A stretch of 64,000 nt of DNA from NCBI RefSeq assembly GCF_001931685.1, contig NZ_MOOY01000009.1, positions 110,071-174,070 of the forward strand, read 5' to 3'. Origin of the DNA: Pararhizobium arenae (lineage in GTDB: Bacteria > Pseudomonadota > Alphaproteobacteria > Rhizobiales > Rhizobiaceae). The notes below the pieces were generated by a model. That model saw nothing but the letters and a program-made list of their open reading frames with translations. It made no database searches and was not told where the DNA came from. This document shows positions 52,446 to 63,045 of this stretch, piece by piece (the first letter of the stretch is position 1; every line of letters starts with the position of its first letter). Made by a program: the position numbers and the translations under genes.

Positions 52446-54485
52446 ATGCAGTACAGAAGAGAGATCGACGGCCTCCGCGCCGTTGCCGTCGTTCCCGTCA
52501 TCCTTTTTCATGCAGGATTAAGTTCCTTCAGCGGCGGTTTCATCGGCGTCGATATCTTCTTCGTCATCAGCGGCTACCTCATCACCTCGATCATCATCTC
52601 CGAGCAGGAGAAAGGCGGCTTCTCGATCCTGCGTTTTTACGAGCGTCGGGCCCGGCGCATCGTTCCCGTCCTCTCCTTCGTGCTGCTCTGCTGCCTGCCC
52701 TTCGCCTGGGCGTGGATGCTGCCGGCGCAGATGGAAGATTTTGGCGCGAGCCTGATTGCCGTCAGCCTCTTTGCCTCGAACGTGCTCTTCTGGCAGGAAG
52801 CCGGCTATTTCGCGCCATCGGCGGAATTGCAGCCGCTTCTGCACACCTGGAGCCTGGCGGTTGAAGAACAATATTACGTCGTCTTCCCGCTGGCAGTGAT
52901 GCTGCTCTGGCGGTTCGGTCGCCCGGTCGTGATCGCAGCCATTGCGATAACAGCACTTCTCAGTCTCGCCCTGGCGCAGTACGGCTCGGCAAACTTCGCC
53001 ACCGCCAACTTCTACCTGCCGACAAGCCGCGCCTGGGAACTGCTCGCCGGTTCGCTTTGCGCATTTCTGGTATCAGGTGGCTACGCCCGCAACAGCAATC
53101 TTCTGTCCGCGCTCGGGCTTGTCCTCATCGGCGTCGGCATTTTCGTCTATGACGCGGCGACACCCTATCCGTCCTTTTATACGGCCGTGCCGGTGGTCGG
53201 CACCGTGCTCATCGTGCTCTACGGCTGGCAGGGAACATGGACGGCGGCGCTTCTCTCCACCCGCCCCTTCGTGGGTATCGGCCTTATCAGCTATAGCCTT
53301 TATCTGTGGCATCAGCCGCTTTTTGCCTTTGCCCGCATCCGCCTCCTGACCGAGCCGTCACATACGGTGCTCATAGCCCTGGCTGCGCTGACTTTCCCGC
53401 TGGCCTACCTGTCCTGGCGCTACGTGGAAGGCCCTTTCCGCAAAGGCCCGATACCGTTTCTGCCCTCCTCTGCACACATTCTTGGCGCGACCGGTGTGCT
53501 TGCGGCGCTTTTCATCGGCATCGGCATGGTCGCCACACGCGACAACGGCCTGCAGTTCCGCCTGCCGCCGGGCGCCTTGAAAGCGCTTGCCTCGCAGGAA
53601 AACCCCGACCCGATCATGACCCGTTGCCTCTACGACAAAGGTGAAGCGAAGCTTGAGCATCCGGTGGCGGACTGCCTGACACCCGGCGCGAAAACCGTTG
53701 ATACGATCCTCATCGGCGATTCTCACGCTGCGGCGATGGCGGGCGAAACGATGCGCGTATTTGAGAAGGCGGGCGCCGATCTCTACGTCATGACCCATTC
53801 CGCCTGCGTCGGCTTTTCCGGGTTTTATGTCTTCGACGCGAAATACAAGCTGCGCTGCAATTCCTTCTTCTCGGGCATTGAGGACTATATCCGCAGCAGC
53901 GACATCAAGACGGTCGTCATGTTGAGCCGATGGACGCTATATGTGGAAGGGACGCCCTTCGACAATGACGAGGGCGGGATCGAAGCATTGAAACCGCTCT
54001 ACGTCGATCTCTACGATCGGCGCGACCAGCCCGCCGGTCGCGACAGCCCCGAGCGCAAGGATCGTGTCCTCAAGAAATACGTTGCGGATGTTCAGGACTA
54101 TCTGAAGCGGGGATTCAATGTTGTTCTGGTCTATCCCGTTCCCGAAGCAGGCTGGGATGTGCCGGGTATCGTCGCCAAGGCAGCGCTGAATGGATCACCT
54201 CTGGAGTTCAGCACAAGCCTTGAACGGTATCGGCAGCGCAATGAAAAGGTGACCGCCGCCTTTGACGGTCTTTCGCATCCCAACCTTCGGAAAATCAAGC
54301 CTGCCGATGCCTTTTGCGGCAAACCACTGGTCGGTCGATGCATAAACAGTCTCGATGCGGACACGATCTACTATTTCGACGACGATCATCTTTCAGATAC
54401 CGGAGCAGCATTGATGGCACCCGCCATTTTGGATGCCGTGAAATCCTTCGGGAAAGCCGACATAGACAAGTTGGCGGCAAATTAG
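52446..54485 (+). CDS. Membrane O-acyltransferase with C-terminal SGNH domain (OafA-like)
   Basis: The 679-residue protein has an acyltransferase-3 membrane domain (about 1-360; REIDGLRAVAVVPVILFHAG, FIGVDIFFVISGYLIT, RFYERRARRIVPVL). A periplasmic SGNH hydrolase-like domain follows (ILIGDSHAAAM with the nucleophile Ser; catalytic Asp/His in FDDDHLSDTGAALM). Such two-domain proteins O-acetylate lipopolysaccharide, peptidoglycan or exopolysaccharide. The glycan target is unknown. The start at 52446 gives the standard N-terminus. Confidence 0.92.
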   Translation: MQYRREIDGLRAVAVVPVILFHAGLSSFSGGFIGVDIFFVISGYLITSIIISEQEKGGFSILRFYERRARRIVPVLSFVLLCCLPFAWAWMLPAQMEDFGASLIAVSLFASNVLFWQEAGYFAPSAELQPLLHTWSLAVEEQYYVVFPLAVMLLWRFGRPVVIAAIAITALLSLALAQYGSANFATANFYLPTSRAWELLAGSLCAFLVSGGYARNSNLLSALGLVLIGVGIFVYDAATPYPSFYTAVPVVGTVLIVLYGWQGTWTAALLSTRPFVGIGLISYSLYLWHQPLFAFARIRLLTEPSHTVLIALAALTFPLAYLSWRYVEGPFRKGPIPFLPSSAHILGATGVLAALFIGIGMVATRDNGLQFRLPPGALKALASQENPDPIMTRCLYDKGEAKLEHPVADCLTPGAKTVDTILIGDSHAAAMAGETMRVFEKAGADLYVMTHSACVGFSGFYVFDAKYKLRCNSFFSGIEDYIRSSDIKTVVMLSRWTLYVEGTPFDNDEGGIEALKPLYVDLYDRRDQPAGRDSPERKDRVLKKYVADVQDYLKRGFNVVLVYPVPEAGWDVPGIVAKAALNGSPLEFSTSLERYRQRNEKVTAAFDGLSHPNLRKIKPADAFCGKPLVGRCINSLDADTIYYFDDDHLSDTGAALMAPAILDAVKSFGKADIDKLAAN

Positions 54486-54490
54486 CCGTC

Positions 54491-54655
54491 TTACTGGGTC
54501 TCTTGGGCAGCGTTTTCCGGTGTTACCACCAAGGGGTCGGGCGGCTGCGTGCTGCGCGAGCCCGCATCCTGATCGAAATGCTCGACCACGAGTATGCTCA
54601 GGATCGCTCCAACCACGACCCCGAGCACCGCAAGCATCAGCCCGCGTGTCGTCAC
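54491..54655 (-). CDS. Small single-helix membrane protein, 54 residues
   Basis: Read on the minus strand the frame starts TTRGLMLAVLGVVVGAILSI after a GTG, forming one membrane helix, followed by a polar tail rich in Gln, Pro and Thr. It begins 5 nt after the stop of the SH3-domain gene, so the two are probably co-transcribed. A GTG at 54655 or an ATG at 54637 could be the start; no good ribosome-binding site decides it. Confidence 0.5.
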   Translation of the reverse strand: MTTRGLMLAVLGVVVGAILSILVVEHFDQDAGSRSTQPPDPLVVTPENAAQETQ

Positions 54656-54660
54656 CTCAC

Positions 54661-55263
54661 TTACTCGTAAACGTAAACGACACGACGGGTCTGCGGATCG
54701 ACGAGGACCGGACGGTCATTGAGGCGCACATAGCTGTAGCGGTAGTTGGGAACTTCAGCGACGGTAACGCCGGGCGGCAGCATGGTGCCGACGACCAGAT
54801 CGCCTTCGTAGGATACGGTCGCAGCCGGCGTTGTGTCGATATAGGTACGCACTTCCGCAGGTGGAACGATGACATCGCCCTCGACGCGGCCGATCAGTTC
54901 GTCGCCAGGCGCAGGCGTCGCCACGGTTCCGGTTTGCTCGTAGCTGACGACAGGCACCGCGAGATCGGTGCGGTGCTGCTCGACGACAACCTGTGCGCCA
55001 TTGTAATCCATCATGAGCTGTTCGGCGTAAACCCAGCCGCGCATCCCGTTGACGTCGATCCGGCACCAGTTCTCGCCGGCGATACATCCATCAAGCGCTC
55101 CGGAACTGCCGCGCGTCGCAACGCCGATCGCCGGATATTGGGAGCCGGGGCCGGCGTGGACGGTGATATCGGTCGCAGTCGTTGCCAGCATTTCAGCCGA
55201 GGCGAGACCAGCCGAGGCGCTTAGAACGGTGGCGGCGAGGATCGGTGTGAGGAGGCGGTTCAT
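54661..55263 (-). CDS. Exported SH3-domain / DUF1236 protein
   Basis: The 200-residue protein has a signal peptide (cleavage near ASA, residue 23), an SH3b domain (ATTATDITVHAGPGSQYPAI, GENWCRIDVNGMRGWVYAEQ) and a C-terminal DUF1236 region (VRLNDRPVLVDPQTRRVVYV). It is probably a periplasmic protein binding the cell wall. The start ATG at 55263 is standard for the signal peptide. A small membrane-protein gene follows. Confidence 0.87.
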   Translation of the reverse strand: MNRLLTPILAATVLSASAGLASAEMLATTATDITVHAGPGSQYPAIGVATRGSSGALDGCIAGENWCRIDVNGMRGWVYAEQLMMDYNGAQVVVEQHRTDLAVPVVSYEQTGTVATPAPGDELIGRVEGDVIVPPAEVRTYIDTTPAATVSYEGDLVVGTMLPPGVTVAEVPNYRYSYVRLNDRPVLVDPQTRRVVYVYE

Positions 55264-55383
55264 GGGGTCTTCTCCTGATTGTCGTGCAATTCACCGAAGC
55301 CTAACGCACGGTCAAAGCACAGGTTCCCCAGGCGGGCAAAGGTGCTCGACGACCTCCGGGCCCTCACACAGCCGTTGTCACCC

Positions 55384-57126
55384 TTAAGTTTCCGCCTCCT
55401 CGACCGTCTCGTTCATCTTCATGCGTGCCTGCGCCATCTCGTTGACGGCCGCCCGAAGTGTCGGATGTCGGGACATGAAAACGTTGAAGTCACGCCGCTC
55501 CAGTATGAACAGCTCGCAGAAATCGACGGCCACGACGTCGGCGGTGCGGCGGGTCCCCAGCAGCAACGCCATCTCGCCGAAGAACGACCCCGCTCCCAGC
55601 CTGATCTCCCCCTTGGGCACCTGCACTTCGACGGCACCGGAGGCGATGAAGTACATCGAGTCACCCCTGTCGCCGGCCCTGAGGATGCGGTCGCCCGGCG
55701 ATGCCGAATGCGGGCGGAACATCAGCAGCAATTCCTCATGGGACGCCTCATCGATCGACGAGAACAACGGGAACGTCTCGATGATATGCTGGATTTTCAT
55801 GTGATGCTGGCGATGCCGCGCCTCCTGCTGCGCCTGGATGAAAGCGAGCTCCGAAGACAAGGCCTCGAAGCGTTTCTTGCCATGCCGCGCCGCCCAGATA
55901 GGGTATGCCGTGCGGATCCGCTGCTTCAACTCGCCCGTGATCCAGAAGATGACCGGATTGATGGTGATCGAGAGGATTGCGCCCGCAAGGATCAGGCTTT
56001 GTCCCTCCGGCGTCAGCAGGCCAAGCGAAATACCGAGACCGGCGAGGATGAACGAGAACTCTCCGATCTGGGCAAGCCCCGCCCCCACCGCGAGCGCCAT
56101 GCCGACGGGATAGCGAAGCAGCAGCACAACGGCGATCGACACCAGATACTTGCCGACCGTGATCAGCGCCAGCGTCGCCAGAACCTCGAGCGGTTCGCGA
56201 ATGAGGATGGTCGGATCGAACAGCATGCCGACAGAAACGAAAAAGAGAACCGAAAACGCGTTCTGCAGCGGCAGGGAGTCCGCTGCCGCCCGGTGGCTGA
56301 GATGGCTCTCGCTCATGATGACGCCGGCGAAAAACGCCCCGAGCGCGAAGGAAACCCCAAACAGCACAGCCGAACCGAACGCGATGCCGAGCGCGATGGC
56401 AAGCACGGAGAGCGTAAACAGTTCGCGCGAACCGGTGCGCGCGACCTGCGTCAGCATCCACGGCACCGTCTTCGGGCCGAGCCAGATGGCGACGACGGCA
56501 AAACCGCCGACCTGGGCAAGCGTGGTCACGATATTCAACGCGATGCCCAACGCATCCGTCGGAACGGCATGGCCATCGCCATGACCGACGGCATGTCCGC
56601 CCAGGAGTTCGGCGACCAGCGGCAGCAGCACGAGCACCAGCACCATCGCCAGATCCTCGACGATCAGCCAGCCAATCGCAACGCGGCCCGCCGGCGAATT
56701 TACCAGATTGCGCTCCTCCAGCGCCTTCAGGAGAACCACGGTACTGGCAACGGAAAGACAAAGGCCGAAGACAAGCCCCCCGCCAAAACTCCAGCCGAAA
56801 AGATGGGCAAGCCCCATGCCGAGAAGCGTCGCGAAAATGATCTGCAGCACGGCGCCAGGTATCGCCAGCGCCCGCACCGCCTTCAGGTCGGAAGCCGAAA
56901 AATGCAGGCCGACGCCGAACATCAGCAGGATAACGCCAAGCTCCGCCAGCTGGGCGGCGATGTCGCCATCGGCGGTAAAGCCCGGAGAAAACGGACCGAT
57001 CAGGACGCCCGCCGCCAGATAACCGACCAGAGGCGGCAGATGCAGCCGGTCAGCGAGATATCCAAGCACAGCCGCCGAAACAAATCCAACGGCGATCGTG
57101 GCAATCAATGCGATATCGTGATGCAC
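55384..57126 (-). CDS. CPA2 cation:proton antiporter with C-terminal cyclic-nucleotide-binding domain
   Basis: The 580-residue protein has about twelve membrane helices of the CPA2 family (LPPLVGYLAAGVLIGPFSPG; VASTVVLLKALEERNL; GWLIVEDLAMVLVLVLLP with the ion-site Asp; GVSFALGAFFAGVIMSES). After a linker it ends in a cNMP-binding domain (about 455-565; FRPHSASPGDRILRAGDRG, GSFFGEMALLLGTRRTADV) instead of the RCK/TrkA-N domain of KefB-type relatives. I chose the GTG at 57126 (HHDIALIATIAVGF) with GGGGAA before it. It probably exports K+ or Na+ in exchange for protons, gated by a small ligand. Confidence 0.9.
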   Translation of the reverse strand: MHHDIALIATIAVGFVSAAVLGYLADRLHLPPLVGYLAAGVLIGPFSPGFTADGDIAAQLAELGVILLMFGVGLHFSASDLKAVRALAIPGAVLQIIFATLLGMGLAHLFGWSFGGGLVFGLCLSVASTVVLLKALEERNLVNSPAGRVAIGWLIVEDLAMVLVLVLLPLVAELLGGHAVGHGDGHAVPTDALGIALNIVTTLAQVGGFAVVAIWLGPKTVPWMLTQVARTGSRELFTLSVLAIALGIAFGSAVLFGVSFALGAFFAGVIMSESHLSHRAAADSLPLQNAFSVLFFVSVGMLFDPTILIREPLEVLATLALITVGKYLVSIAVVLLLRYPVGMALAVGAGLAQIGEFSFILAGLGISLGLLTPEGQSLILAGAILSITINPVIFWITGELKQRIRTAYPIWAARHGKKRFEALSSELAFIQAQQEARHRQHHMKIQHIIETFPLFSSIDEASHEELLLMFRPHSASPGDRILRAGDRGDSMYFIASGAVEVQVPKGEIRLGAGSFFGEMALLLGTRRTADVVAVDFCELFILERRDFNVFMSRHPTLRAAVNEMAQARMKMNETVEEAET

Positions 57127-57311
57127 GCACTTCCCCGACAAAATCAATAAAATCAAAGACCGGACATTTGCGGATATGCCCCCTGATGGCAAGTGGCGCT
57201 TTGCCCTGGGAACACTCACATCACCAGCTTAAAGCAAAATGCCCCGAAAAGGACAACGCATGCACCTTGCGGAAAAATTAGGCATGCGAACGCAAGTTTT
57301 GCGCAGAAATT

Positions 57312-57346
57312 TTTATCATTCGATAAATTTTTGACCTTTCGATAAA
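57312..57346. promoter_or_regulatory. GATAAA repeat cluster upstream of the rut operon
   Basis: TTTATC-ATTC-GATAAA (57312-57327) is a perfect inverted repeat, and a third GATAAA follows at 57341-57346, 19 bp from the second. The cluster lies 54-88 bp before a sigma-54 promoter match, where an enhancer-binding or repressor protein would bind. The rest of the gap from 57127 to 57311 holds no gene. Confidence 0.45.
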
Positions 57347-57399
57347 TATTTGCATCAGCGAGAAACGCAAGGCATTGATTTTTATAGGTTTACGCAAAC

Positions 57400-57415
57400 T
57401 GGCACGCTTCCTGCT
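57400..57415 (+). promoter_or_regulatory. Sigma-54 (RpoN) promoter of the rut operon
   Basis: TGGCACG-CTTC-CTGCT matches the -24/-12 consensus TGGCACG-N4-TTGCW at all but one position, with the GG and GC dinucleotides exactly spaced. It lies 55 bp before the rutA start. In E. coli the rut operon is NtrC/nitrogen controlled, so the promoter type fits established knowledge. Confidence 0.8.
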
Positions 57416-57469
57416 TTCTTGTTCTCATCAGAAAAGCTCGCTTGCAGCGACAATGTGGAGAACAGGCTC

Positions 57470-58557
<1,088 letters not shown>

Positions 58558-58561
<4 letters not shown>

Positions 58562-59298
58562 GCGAGGCTGTCGTGGCAGGCTACCAGCCCCGTCCTGAAC
58601 TGACGAAAAGCGTGACCCTTCCGGCCCGCCCGGAACCGATCACGCTCAAGCCATCGGAAACCGCCGTCGTCGTCGTCGATATGCAAAATGCCTATTCGAC
58701 CGAAGGTGGCTATGTCGATCTCGCCGGCTTCGACATTTCCGGTGCGAAGGGCACGATTGCCAATATCGGCAAGACGCTCGATGCAGCCCGTGCCGCCGGC
58801 GTTCTGGTCGTCTATTTCCAGAATGGCTGGGACAAGGATTACATCGAGGCCGGCGGCCCCGGCTCGCCCAACTGGCATAAATCCAACGCCTTGAAGCACA
58901 TGCGGGCCAATCCTGATCTGCAGGGCCAACTGCTCGCCAAAGGCACCTGGGATTACGCGATCGTTGACGAGCTTCAGCCGCAGCCCGGCGATATCCTCGT
59001 GCCGAAGACGCGCTATTCCGGTTTCTTCAACACCAATATGGACAGCGTTCTGCGCGCCCGCGGCATCCGCAACCTCGTCTTCGTCGGCATCGCCACCAAT
59101 GTCTGCGTCGAAAGCTCGCTGCGCGATGCCTTCCACCTCGAATATTTCGGCGTGATGCTGGAAGACGCGACCCATCATCTGGGCCCGGACTTCATCCAGC
59201 AGGCAACCGTTTACAATGTCGAGAAATTCTTCGGCTGGGTCGCGACCGTCAACGACTTCTGCGGTGCCATCAGCCAGGCAGCACCCGCCGACGTCTGA
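58558..59298 (+). CDS. rutB: RutB, ureidoacrylate amidohydrolase
   Basis: The 246-residue isochorismatase-family enzyme hydrolyses ureidoacrylate peracid. The catalytic triad is visible: Asp41 ([10 protein letters not shown]), Lys150 (VPKTRYSGF) and Cys183 ([15 protein letters not shown]). It starts within the rutA stop (ATGA) and is followed by rutC after 26 nt. Confidence 0.95.
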
Positions 59299-59324
59299 AC
59301 CCAATTATCAAAGAGGAGAACAGC

Positions 59325-59714
59325 ATGCCCAAGACTATCGTCGTGCCCACCGGCACCCAGAAGCCGCTCGCCCCATACTCGCCCGGCGCCCTCGCCGACG
59401 GCATCCTTTACGTTTCGGGCACCCTGCCCTTCGACAAAAACAACGATGTGGTCCATGTCGGCGATGCCGAAGCGCAGACGCGCCATGTGCTGGAAACGAT
59501 CAAGAGCGTGATCGAAACCGCCGGCGGCACCATGGATGACGTCACCATGAACCACATTTTCCTGACGGACTGGGCCAATTACGGCGCGCTCAACAAGGTT
59601 TATGCGGAATACTTCCCGGGCGACAAGCCGGCCCGCTACTGCGTTCAGACCGGCCTCGTGAAACCGGATGCGCTGGTCGAGATGGCCACAGTCGCCCATA
59701 TCGGCAAGAAGTAG
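59325..59714 (+). CDS. rutC: RutC, RidA/YjgF-family aminoacrylate deaminase
   Basis: The 129-residue protein has the RidA family pattern: [60 protein letters not shown] with the conserved Arg. In the Rut pathway it processes 3-aminoacrylate. AAAGAGGAGAAC precedes the ATG. rutD follows after 4 nt. Confidence 0.94.
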   Translation: MPKTIVVPTGTQKPLAPYSPGALADGILYVSGTLPFDKNNDVVHVGDAEAQTRHVLETIKSVIETAGGTMDDVTMNHIFLTDWANYGALNKVYAEYFPGDKPARYCVQTGLVKPDALVEMATVAHIGKK

Positions 59715-59718
59715 TCCC

Positions 59719-60507
59719 ATGCACTTCGAGGTTCACGGACGACAGGACGAAGCGGCAAGGACGATCGTCCTGTCGTCCGGCCTCGGCGGCTCCGGCACCT
59801 ATTGGGCCCCGCAGTTGCCGGCGCTCACCGAACGGTTCCGCGTCGTCACCTATGATCATCGGGGCACGGGACGAACCGGAGGCACCGTTCCGGAAGATGG
59901 GGGCATCGCCGCGATGGCCGACGATGTCATGGCAATCGTCGAGGCGCTCGGGCTTCCACGTTTTGACTTCATGGGCCATGCGCTTGGCGGCCTAATCGGT
60001 CTCGAAATTGCCAGACGCCATCCCGACCTCATAGACTGCCTGATCCTGATCAACGCCTGGGGCAAGGCCGATCCGCATTCCGGCCGCTGCTTTGACGCCC
60101 GTATCGCGCTGCTTGAAAACACCGGGATCGAAGCCTTTGTGAAAGCGCAGCCGCTCTTCCTCTACCCGGCCGTCTGGATGTCGGAAAATGCCGAGCGCAT
60201 GGCGGCTGACGAAGCCCATGGAATCGCGCATTTCCAAGGGCGTGATAATGTGCTGCGCAGGATCGCAGCCTTGCGAGCTTTCGATATCGAGGCAGACCTC
60301 GCAGACCTTGAGGTGGAAACCCTCGTTGTCGCGACCAAGGACGATCTGCTGGTGCCCTACACCCGCTCTCTGGCGCTGGTGGAAGCCATGCCAAAGGCAG
60401 AACTGGCCCTCTTCGATTTCGGCGCCCATGCCGTGAACATCGTCTATCCCGACCTGTTCAACGAAACCGTCATCAATTTCCTCACGCGACCGGAGCCTCG
60501 CTCATGA
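59719..60507 (+). CDS. rutD: RutD, alpha/beta-hydrolase-fold aminoacrylate hydrolase
   Basis: The 262-residue protein has an alpha/beta-hydrolase fold ([32 protein letters not shown]). In place of the usual GxSxG it has [11 protein letters not shown], with Ala at the nucleophile position; RutD of E. coli likewise carries GHALG, so this supports the assignment rather than a broken gene. The end overlaps rutF by 4 nt. Confidence 0.92.
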   Translation: MHFEVHGRQDEAARTIVLSSGLGGSGTYWAPQLPALTERFRVVTYDHRGTGRTGGTVPEDGGIAAMADDVMAIVEALGLPRFDFMGHALGGLIGLEIARRHPDLIDCLILINAWGKADPHSGRCFDARIALLENTGIEAFVKAQPLFLYPAVWMSENAERMAADEAHGIAHFQGRDNVLRRIAALRAFDIEADLADLEVETLVVATKDDLLVPYTRSLALVEAMPKAELALFDFGAHAVNIVYPDLFNETVINFLTRPEPRS

Positions 60508-61037
60508 CTGCATATTCCTCGACGATGGAGCGCTCGAACCCCGCCGTGGCAGATTTTGGCGCCGATGACCGCAAAGCCGACTTTCGCAACGCCATGGCGC
60601 GGCTTGGTGCTGCCGTCAATATCGTCACGACGGACGGTCCCGGCGGCTTGGCCGGCTTTGCGGCAACCGCCGTCTGCAGCGTCACCGACAATCCGCCGAC
60701 CCTTCTCGTTTGTCTCAATCGAACGTCCTCGGCACACCCTGCCGTCGATGCAAACCGCGTACTGTGCGTCAACATTCTGGAACACGGTCATGAAGAGCTA
60801 AGCCGGCTCTTCGGCGGCAAGACGCCGGTTGCCGAGCGTTTTGCCGGCGCACGATGGTCGACGCTGGAAACAGGCGCGCCGGCCCTGGAAGATGCGCTTG
60901 TGTCCCTCGATTGCCGGATCAAAACCGTCTCGGACGGCGGGACGCACGACATCCTGATCTGCGAGGTCGTCTCGATCCGGGAAAACGAAGGCGGTCAGGC
61001 GCTCATCTATTTCAATCGCCGCTATCACACCCTGTAG
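60504..61037 (+). CDS. rutF: RutF, NADH:flavin reductase
   Basis: The 177-residue flavin reductase supplies reduced FMN to RutA. Family segments are [58 protein letters not shown] and YFNRRYHTL at the end. The ATG overlaps the rutD stop. It is the last gene of the operon here. No rutE or rutG follows in the window. Confidence 0.94.
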   Translation: MTAYSSTMERSNPAVADFGADDRKADFRNAMARLGAAVNIVTTDGPGGLAGFAATAVCSVTDNPPTLLVCLNRTSSAHPAVDANRVLCVNILEHGHEELSRLFGGKTPVAERFAGARWSTLETGAPALEDALVSLDCRIKTVSDGGTHDILICEVVSIRENEGGQALIYFNRRYHTL

Positions 61038-61160
61038 CCCTTCACGTTCCCGCGATCCCTTGTCGAGAGCCGCGTCTGCATCTGGCGCGGGATGAAGCTT
61101 TGGCGTAAGGACGAGGGCGAGGAAGCGTCGTGGCCTGACGCTTGAGCGGTGGAGCTTTTG

Positions 61161-61886
61161 ATGAACCGTCAGACGTTGCGTGTGGATATAAAGTCAGCAG
61201 GAACAGGATTTGCGTCTTTGCTTTTCGCCGTCGGAGTAGCGATGCTGGCCACACCCTCCATGGCCGCACAATGCGCCGGATCACCCGCCGCCGGCGTGGA
61301 CTGGCAGGAATGCAACAAGAAGAATGTCGAGCTGCAATCCAGCGACCTGCAGAACGCGAACCTCTACAGTTCCGATTTCTCGCAGACAGATTTCTCCGGC
61401 TCCAACCTGAGCGGCGCCAATCTGGAAAAGGCGACCATGGTCAGGACCTGGTTTGAAGGCTCGACGGCTTCCAAAACCAATTTCTCCCGCGTTGAGGCGT
61501 ACCGGTCCAACTTCGGGAAGATTTCCGCAGAGGGCGCAAGCTTCGTCAGCGCCGAGTTGCAGCGCGCCAATTTTGCCGGAGCGCAGCTGAAAAACGTCGA
61601 TTTCGAAAAGGCGGAACTCGGCCGCACGGACTTCAGTCAGGCGACGATCGCCAATGCCAGCTTCGCCTATGCCAACCTGTCGCGCGCGATCTTCAATGGC
61701 ACTGTCGTCGAAGGGCCCATGGCGTTCGACGGCGCCTTCATGTTCCTGACCCGTATCGAGGGGCTGGATCTTTCAGCCGCCACCGGCCTCCAGCAGCAGC
61801 AGATCGACCTTGCCTGCGGCGATGCCGATACAAAGCTGCCCGCAGGTCTCAAGGCATCTTCGAACTGGCCCTGTTCTTCGGACTGA
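61161..61886 (+). CDS. Exported pentapeptide-repeat protein
   Basis: The 241-residue protein has a signal peptide ending near SMA (about residue 35) and then many A(D/N)LXX-type repeats (SSDLQNANLYSSDFSQTDFS, SGANLEKA, SAELQRANFAGAQLKNVDFE) that fold into a right-handed beta helix. The C-terminal part has QQQQIDLACGD and a Cys near the end. GGAG lies before the ATG at 61161. Role unknown. Confidence 0.85.
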   Translation: MNRQTLRVDIKSAGTGFASLLFAVGVAMLATPSMAAQCAGSPAAGVDWQECNKKNVELQSSDLQNANLYSSDFSQTDFSGSNLSGANLEKATMVRTWFEGSTASKTNFSRVEAYRSNFGKISAEGASFVSAELQRANFAGAQLKNVDFEKAELGRTDFSQATIANASFAYANLSRAIFNGTVVEGPMAFDGAFMFLTRIEGLDLSAATGLQQQQIDLACGDADTKLPAGLKASSNWPCSSD

Positions 61887-61997
61887 TGAGCAAGCTCTCC
61901 GCTACACGGTTGCGCGTGCGACAAGTCACGTCACGGCTTGAACCGAAACGCATCATCCATTACCTCCCGGAATGAATCTGATGAACGGCAGGAAACC

Positions 61998-62252
61998 ATG
62001 GCAGCGCGCGACCGATATTCACGCAAACTTGAATGTGCCCGATGCCGAAATGAAGGTTACGCCGAGGTCTCTGAAGCTGACAAAAGCAGTCGGAGCGATC
62101 CGGATTTCAAGGTCGATTCCCTGCCCGTCGGATTTTCGACAGAACGGCCAGCGCGTGATCCCGCAAAACACATGATCCGATGCCGCTGCGGCCATGTCTT
62201 TGCTTTCAAACAGAAAAGCTATTACCCGCCAGGGGGCGAGCCGAGAGCCTGA
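61998..62252 (+). CDS. Small CxxC/CxC protein, 84 residues
   Basis: The protein starts MAARDRYSRKLECARCRNEG with a CxxC pair and has a second CRCGHVFAFKQK with a CxC pair near the end. This looks like a small zinc ribbon. AGGAAACC lies before the ATG at 61998. No family name is recognised. Confidence 0.65.
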   Translation: MAARDRYSRKLECARCRNEGYAEVSEADKSSRSDPDFKVDSLPVGFSTERPARDPAKHMIRCRCGHVFAFKQKSYYPPGGEPRA

Positions 62253-62483
62253 CCTTCAGAAGAACCGATTGAGGCAAAGGGTAAGAAACCCGTAGAACAT
62301 CGCCGAGATCGCCAACGGCGATATTTACCCTGTCTGAAGGTCGCGTCTGCCCTATCTTCCTGCCTGCCGAGATTCGCAGTATAATTCTGCATCGGACTTC
62401 GAGAGATCACAATCTTCCCAGCCTGATGGAACCAATCAGCAACTGCGGTGTTGCTTTTGCAGTTGGAAACGGGAGTATCTCAC

Positions 62484-62645
62484 ATGCTCGCAAAATTTTC
62501 CTATATCGCTTTTGGATTCGTTATCGGCGCTGGCCTCCTGCTGGCCGCGACAAGCTTCTCTACTGACACATCCGCGCTTCAGAAAACCGGACGGTTAAAC
62601 GGTACGGTCGCACCTGTCGATTTCCAGATGGACCGGTTTGGATAA
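62484..62645 (+). CDS. Small single-helix membrane protein, 53 residues
   Basis: The frame starts MLAKFSYIAFGFVIGAGLLL, a membrane helix or uncleaved signal, and ends with a short polar tail. GGGAG lies 8 nt before the ATG at 62484. Function unknown. Confidence 0.6.
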   Translation: MLAKFSYIAFGFVIGAGLLLAATSFSTDTSALQKTGRLNGTVAPVDFQMDRFG

Positions 62646-62752
62646 CGACACCACTTGCAGGTCAAGACGGCACGATCGAGCGGCCGGCCTCGGAAGTCGG
62701 CTGCTTTCCTCGGATCGACGTAATTTGTGTTGTGTCTAAACTGGCGAATATA

Positions 62753-62956
62753 TCAGGCCGTGTTCATGGCACTTTTGAGAGCAGACCCGTCGTGCACACC
62801 GCTCTGGAAGTGCATGATCAGTTCTTTTGCGGCTGCCGTACCCTCTTGCGATTGCACGTCAATCGACTTGTCGCGGCAGATGGATCGCAGGAGGCCGTGC
62901 AGCATCTCAAGCTCACCCGGCATGATGGGGGTCTCATTGTAGGTTGAAGCGGTCAT
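62753..62956 (-). CDS. Small protein of 67 residues with a very strong ribosome-binding site
   Basis: The minus-strand frame starts MTASTYNETPIMPGELEMLH and contains GLLRSICRDKSIDVQSQEGT and MHFQSGVHDGSALKSAM. GGAGGAGGAG stands directly upstream of the ATG, which makes translation likely. It is helical and soluble. It is divergent from the DUF808 gene, with a palindrome between them. Family unknown. Confidence 0.7.
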   Translation of the reverse strand: MTASTYNETPIMPGELEMLHGLLRSICRDKSIDVQSQEGTAAAKELIMHFQSGVHDGSALKSAMNTA

Positions 62957-63031
62957 ATTCTCCTCCTCCGGAGGGTGAAAGCATCAAAGCAGCAATATTG
63001 CCGCCGCGCTCCCTTCACTGACTACCAAACC

Positions 63032-63045
63032 ATTGTCGCGACAAT
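63032..63045. promoter_or_regulatory. Perfect 14-bp palindrome between divergent genes
   Basis: ATTGTCGCGACAAT is a perfect palindrome in the 268-bp gap between the 67-residue gene and the DUF808 gene. A further TGTCGCG half lies near 63165. It has the form of a TetR- or LacI-type operator, but the regulator is not known. Confidence 0.4.

Noticed and set aside
55279-57150. A ~620-residue plus-strand open frame opposite the CPA2 antiporter gene
   Set aside because: The antiporter on the other strand has all expected motifs. This frame is highly charged and lacks any.
59719-60507. rutD read as an inactivated hydrolase because the nucleophile Ser is replaced by Ala
   Set aside because: RutD of E. 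coli also has GHALG, so this is the family state rather than decay.
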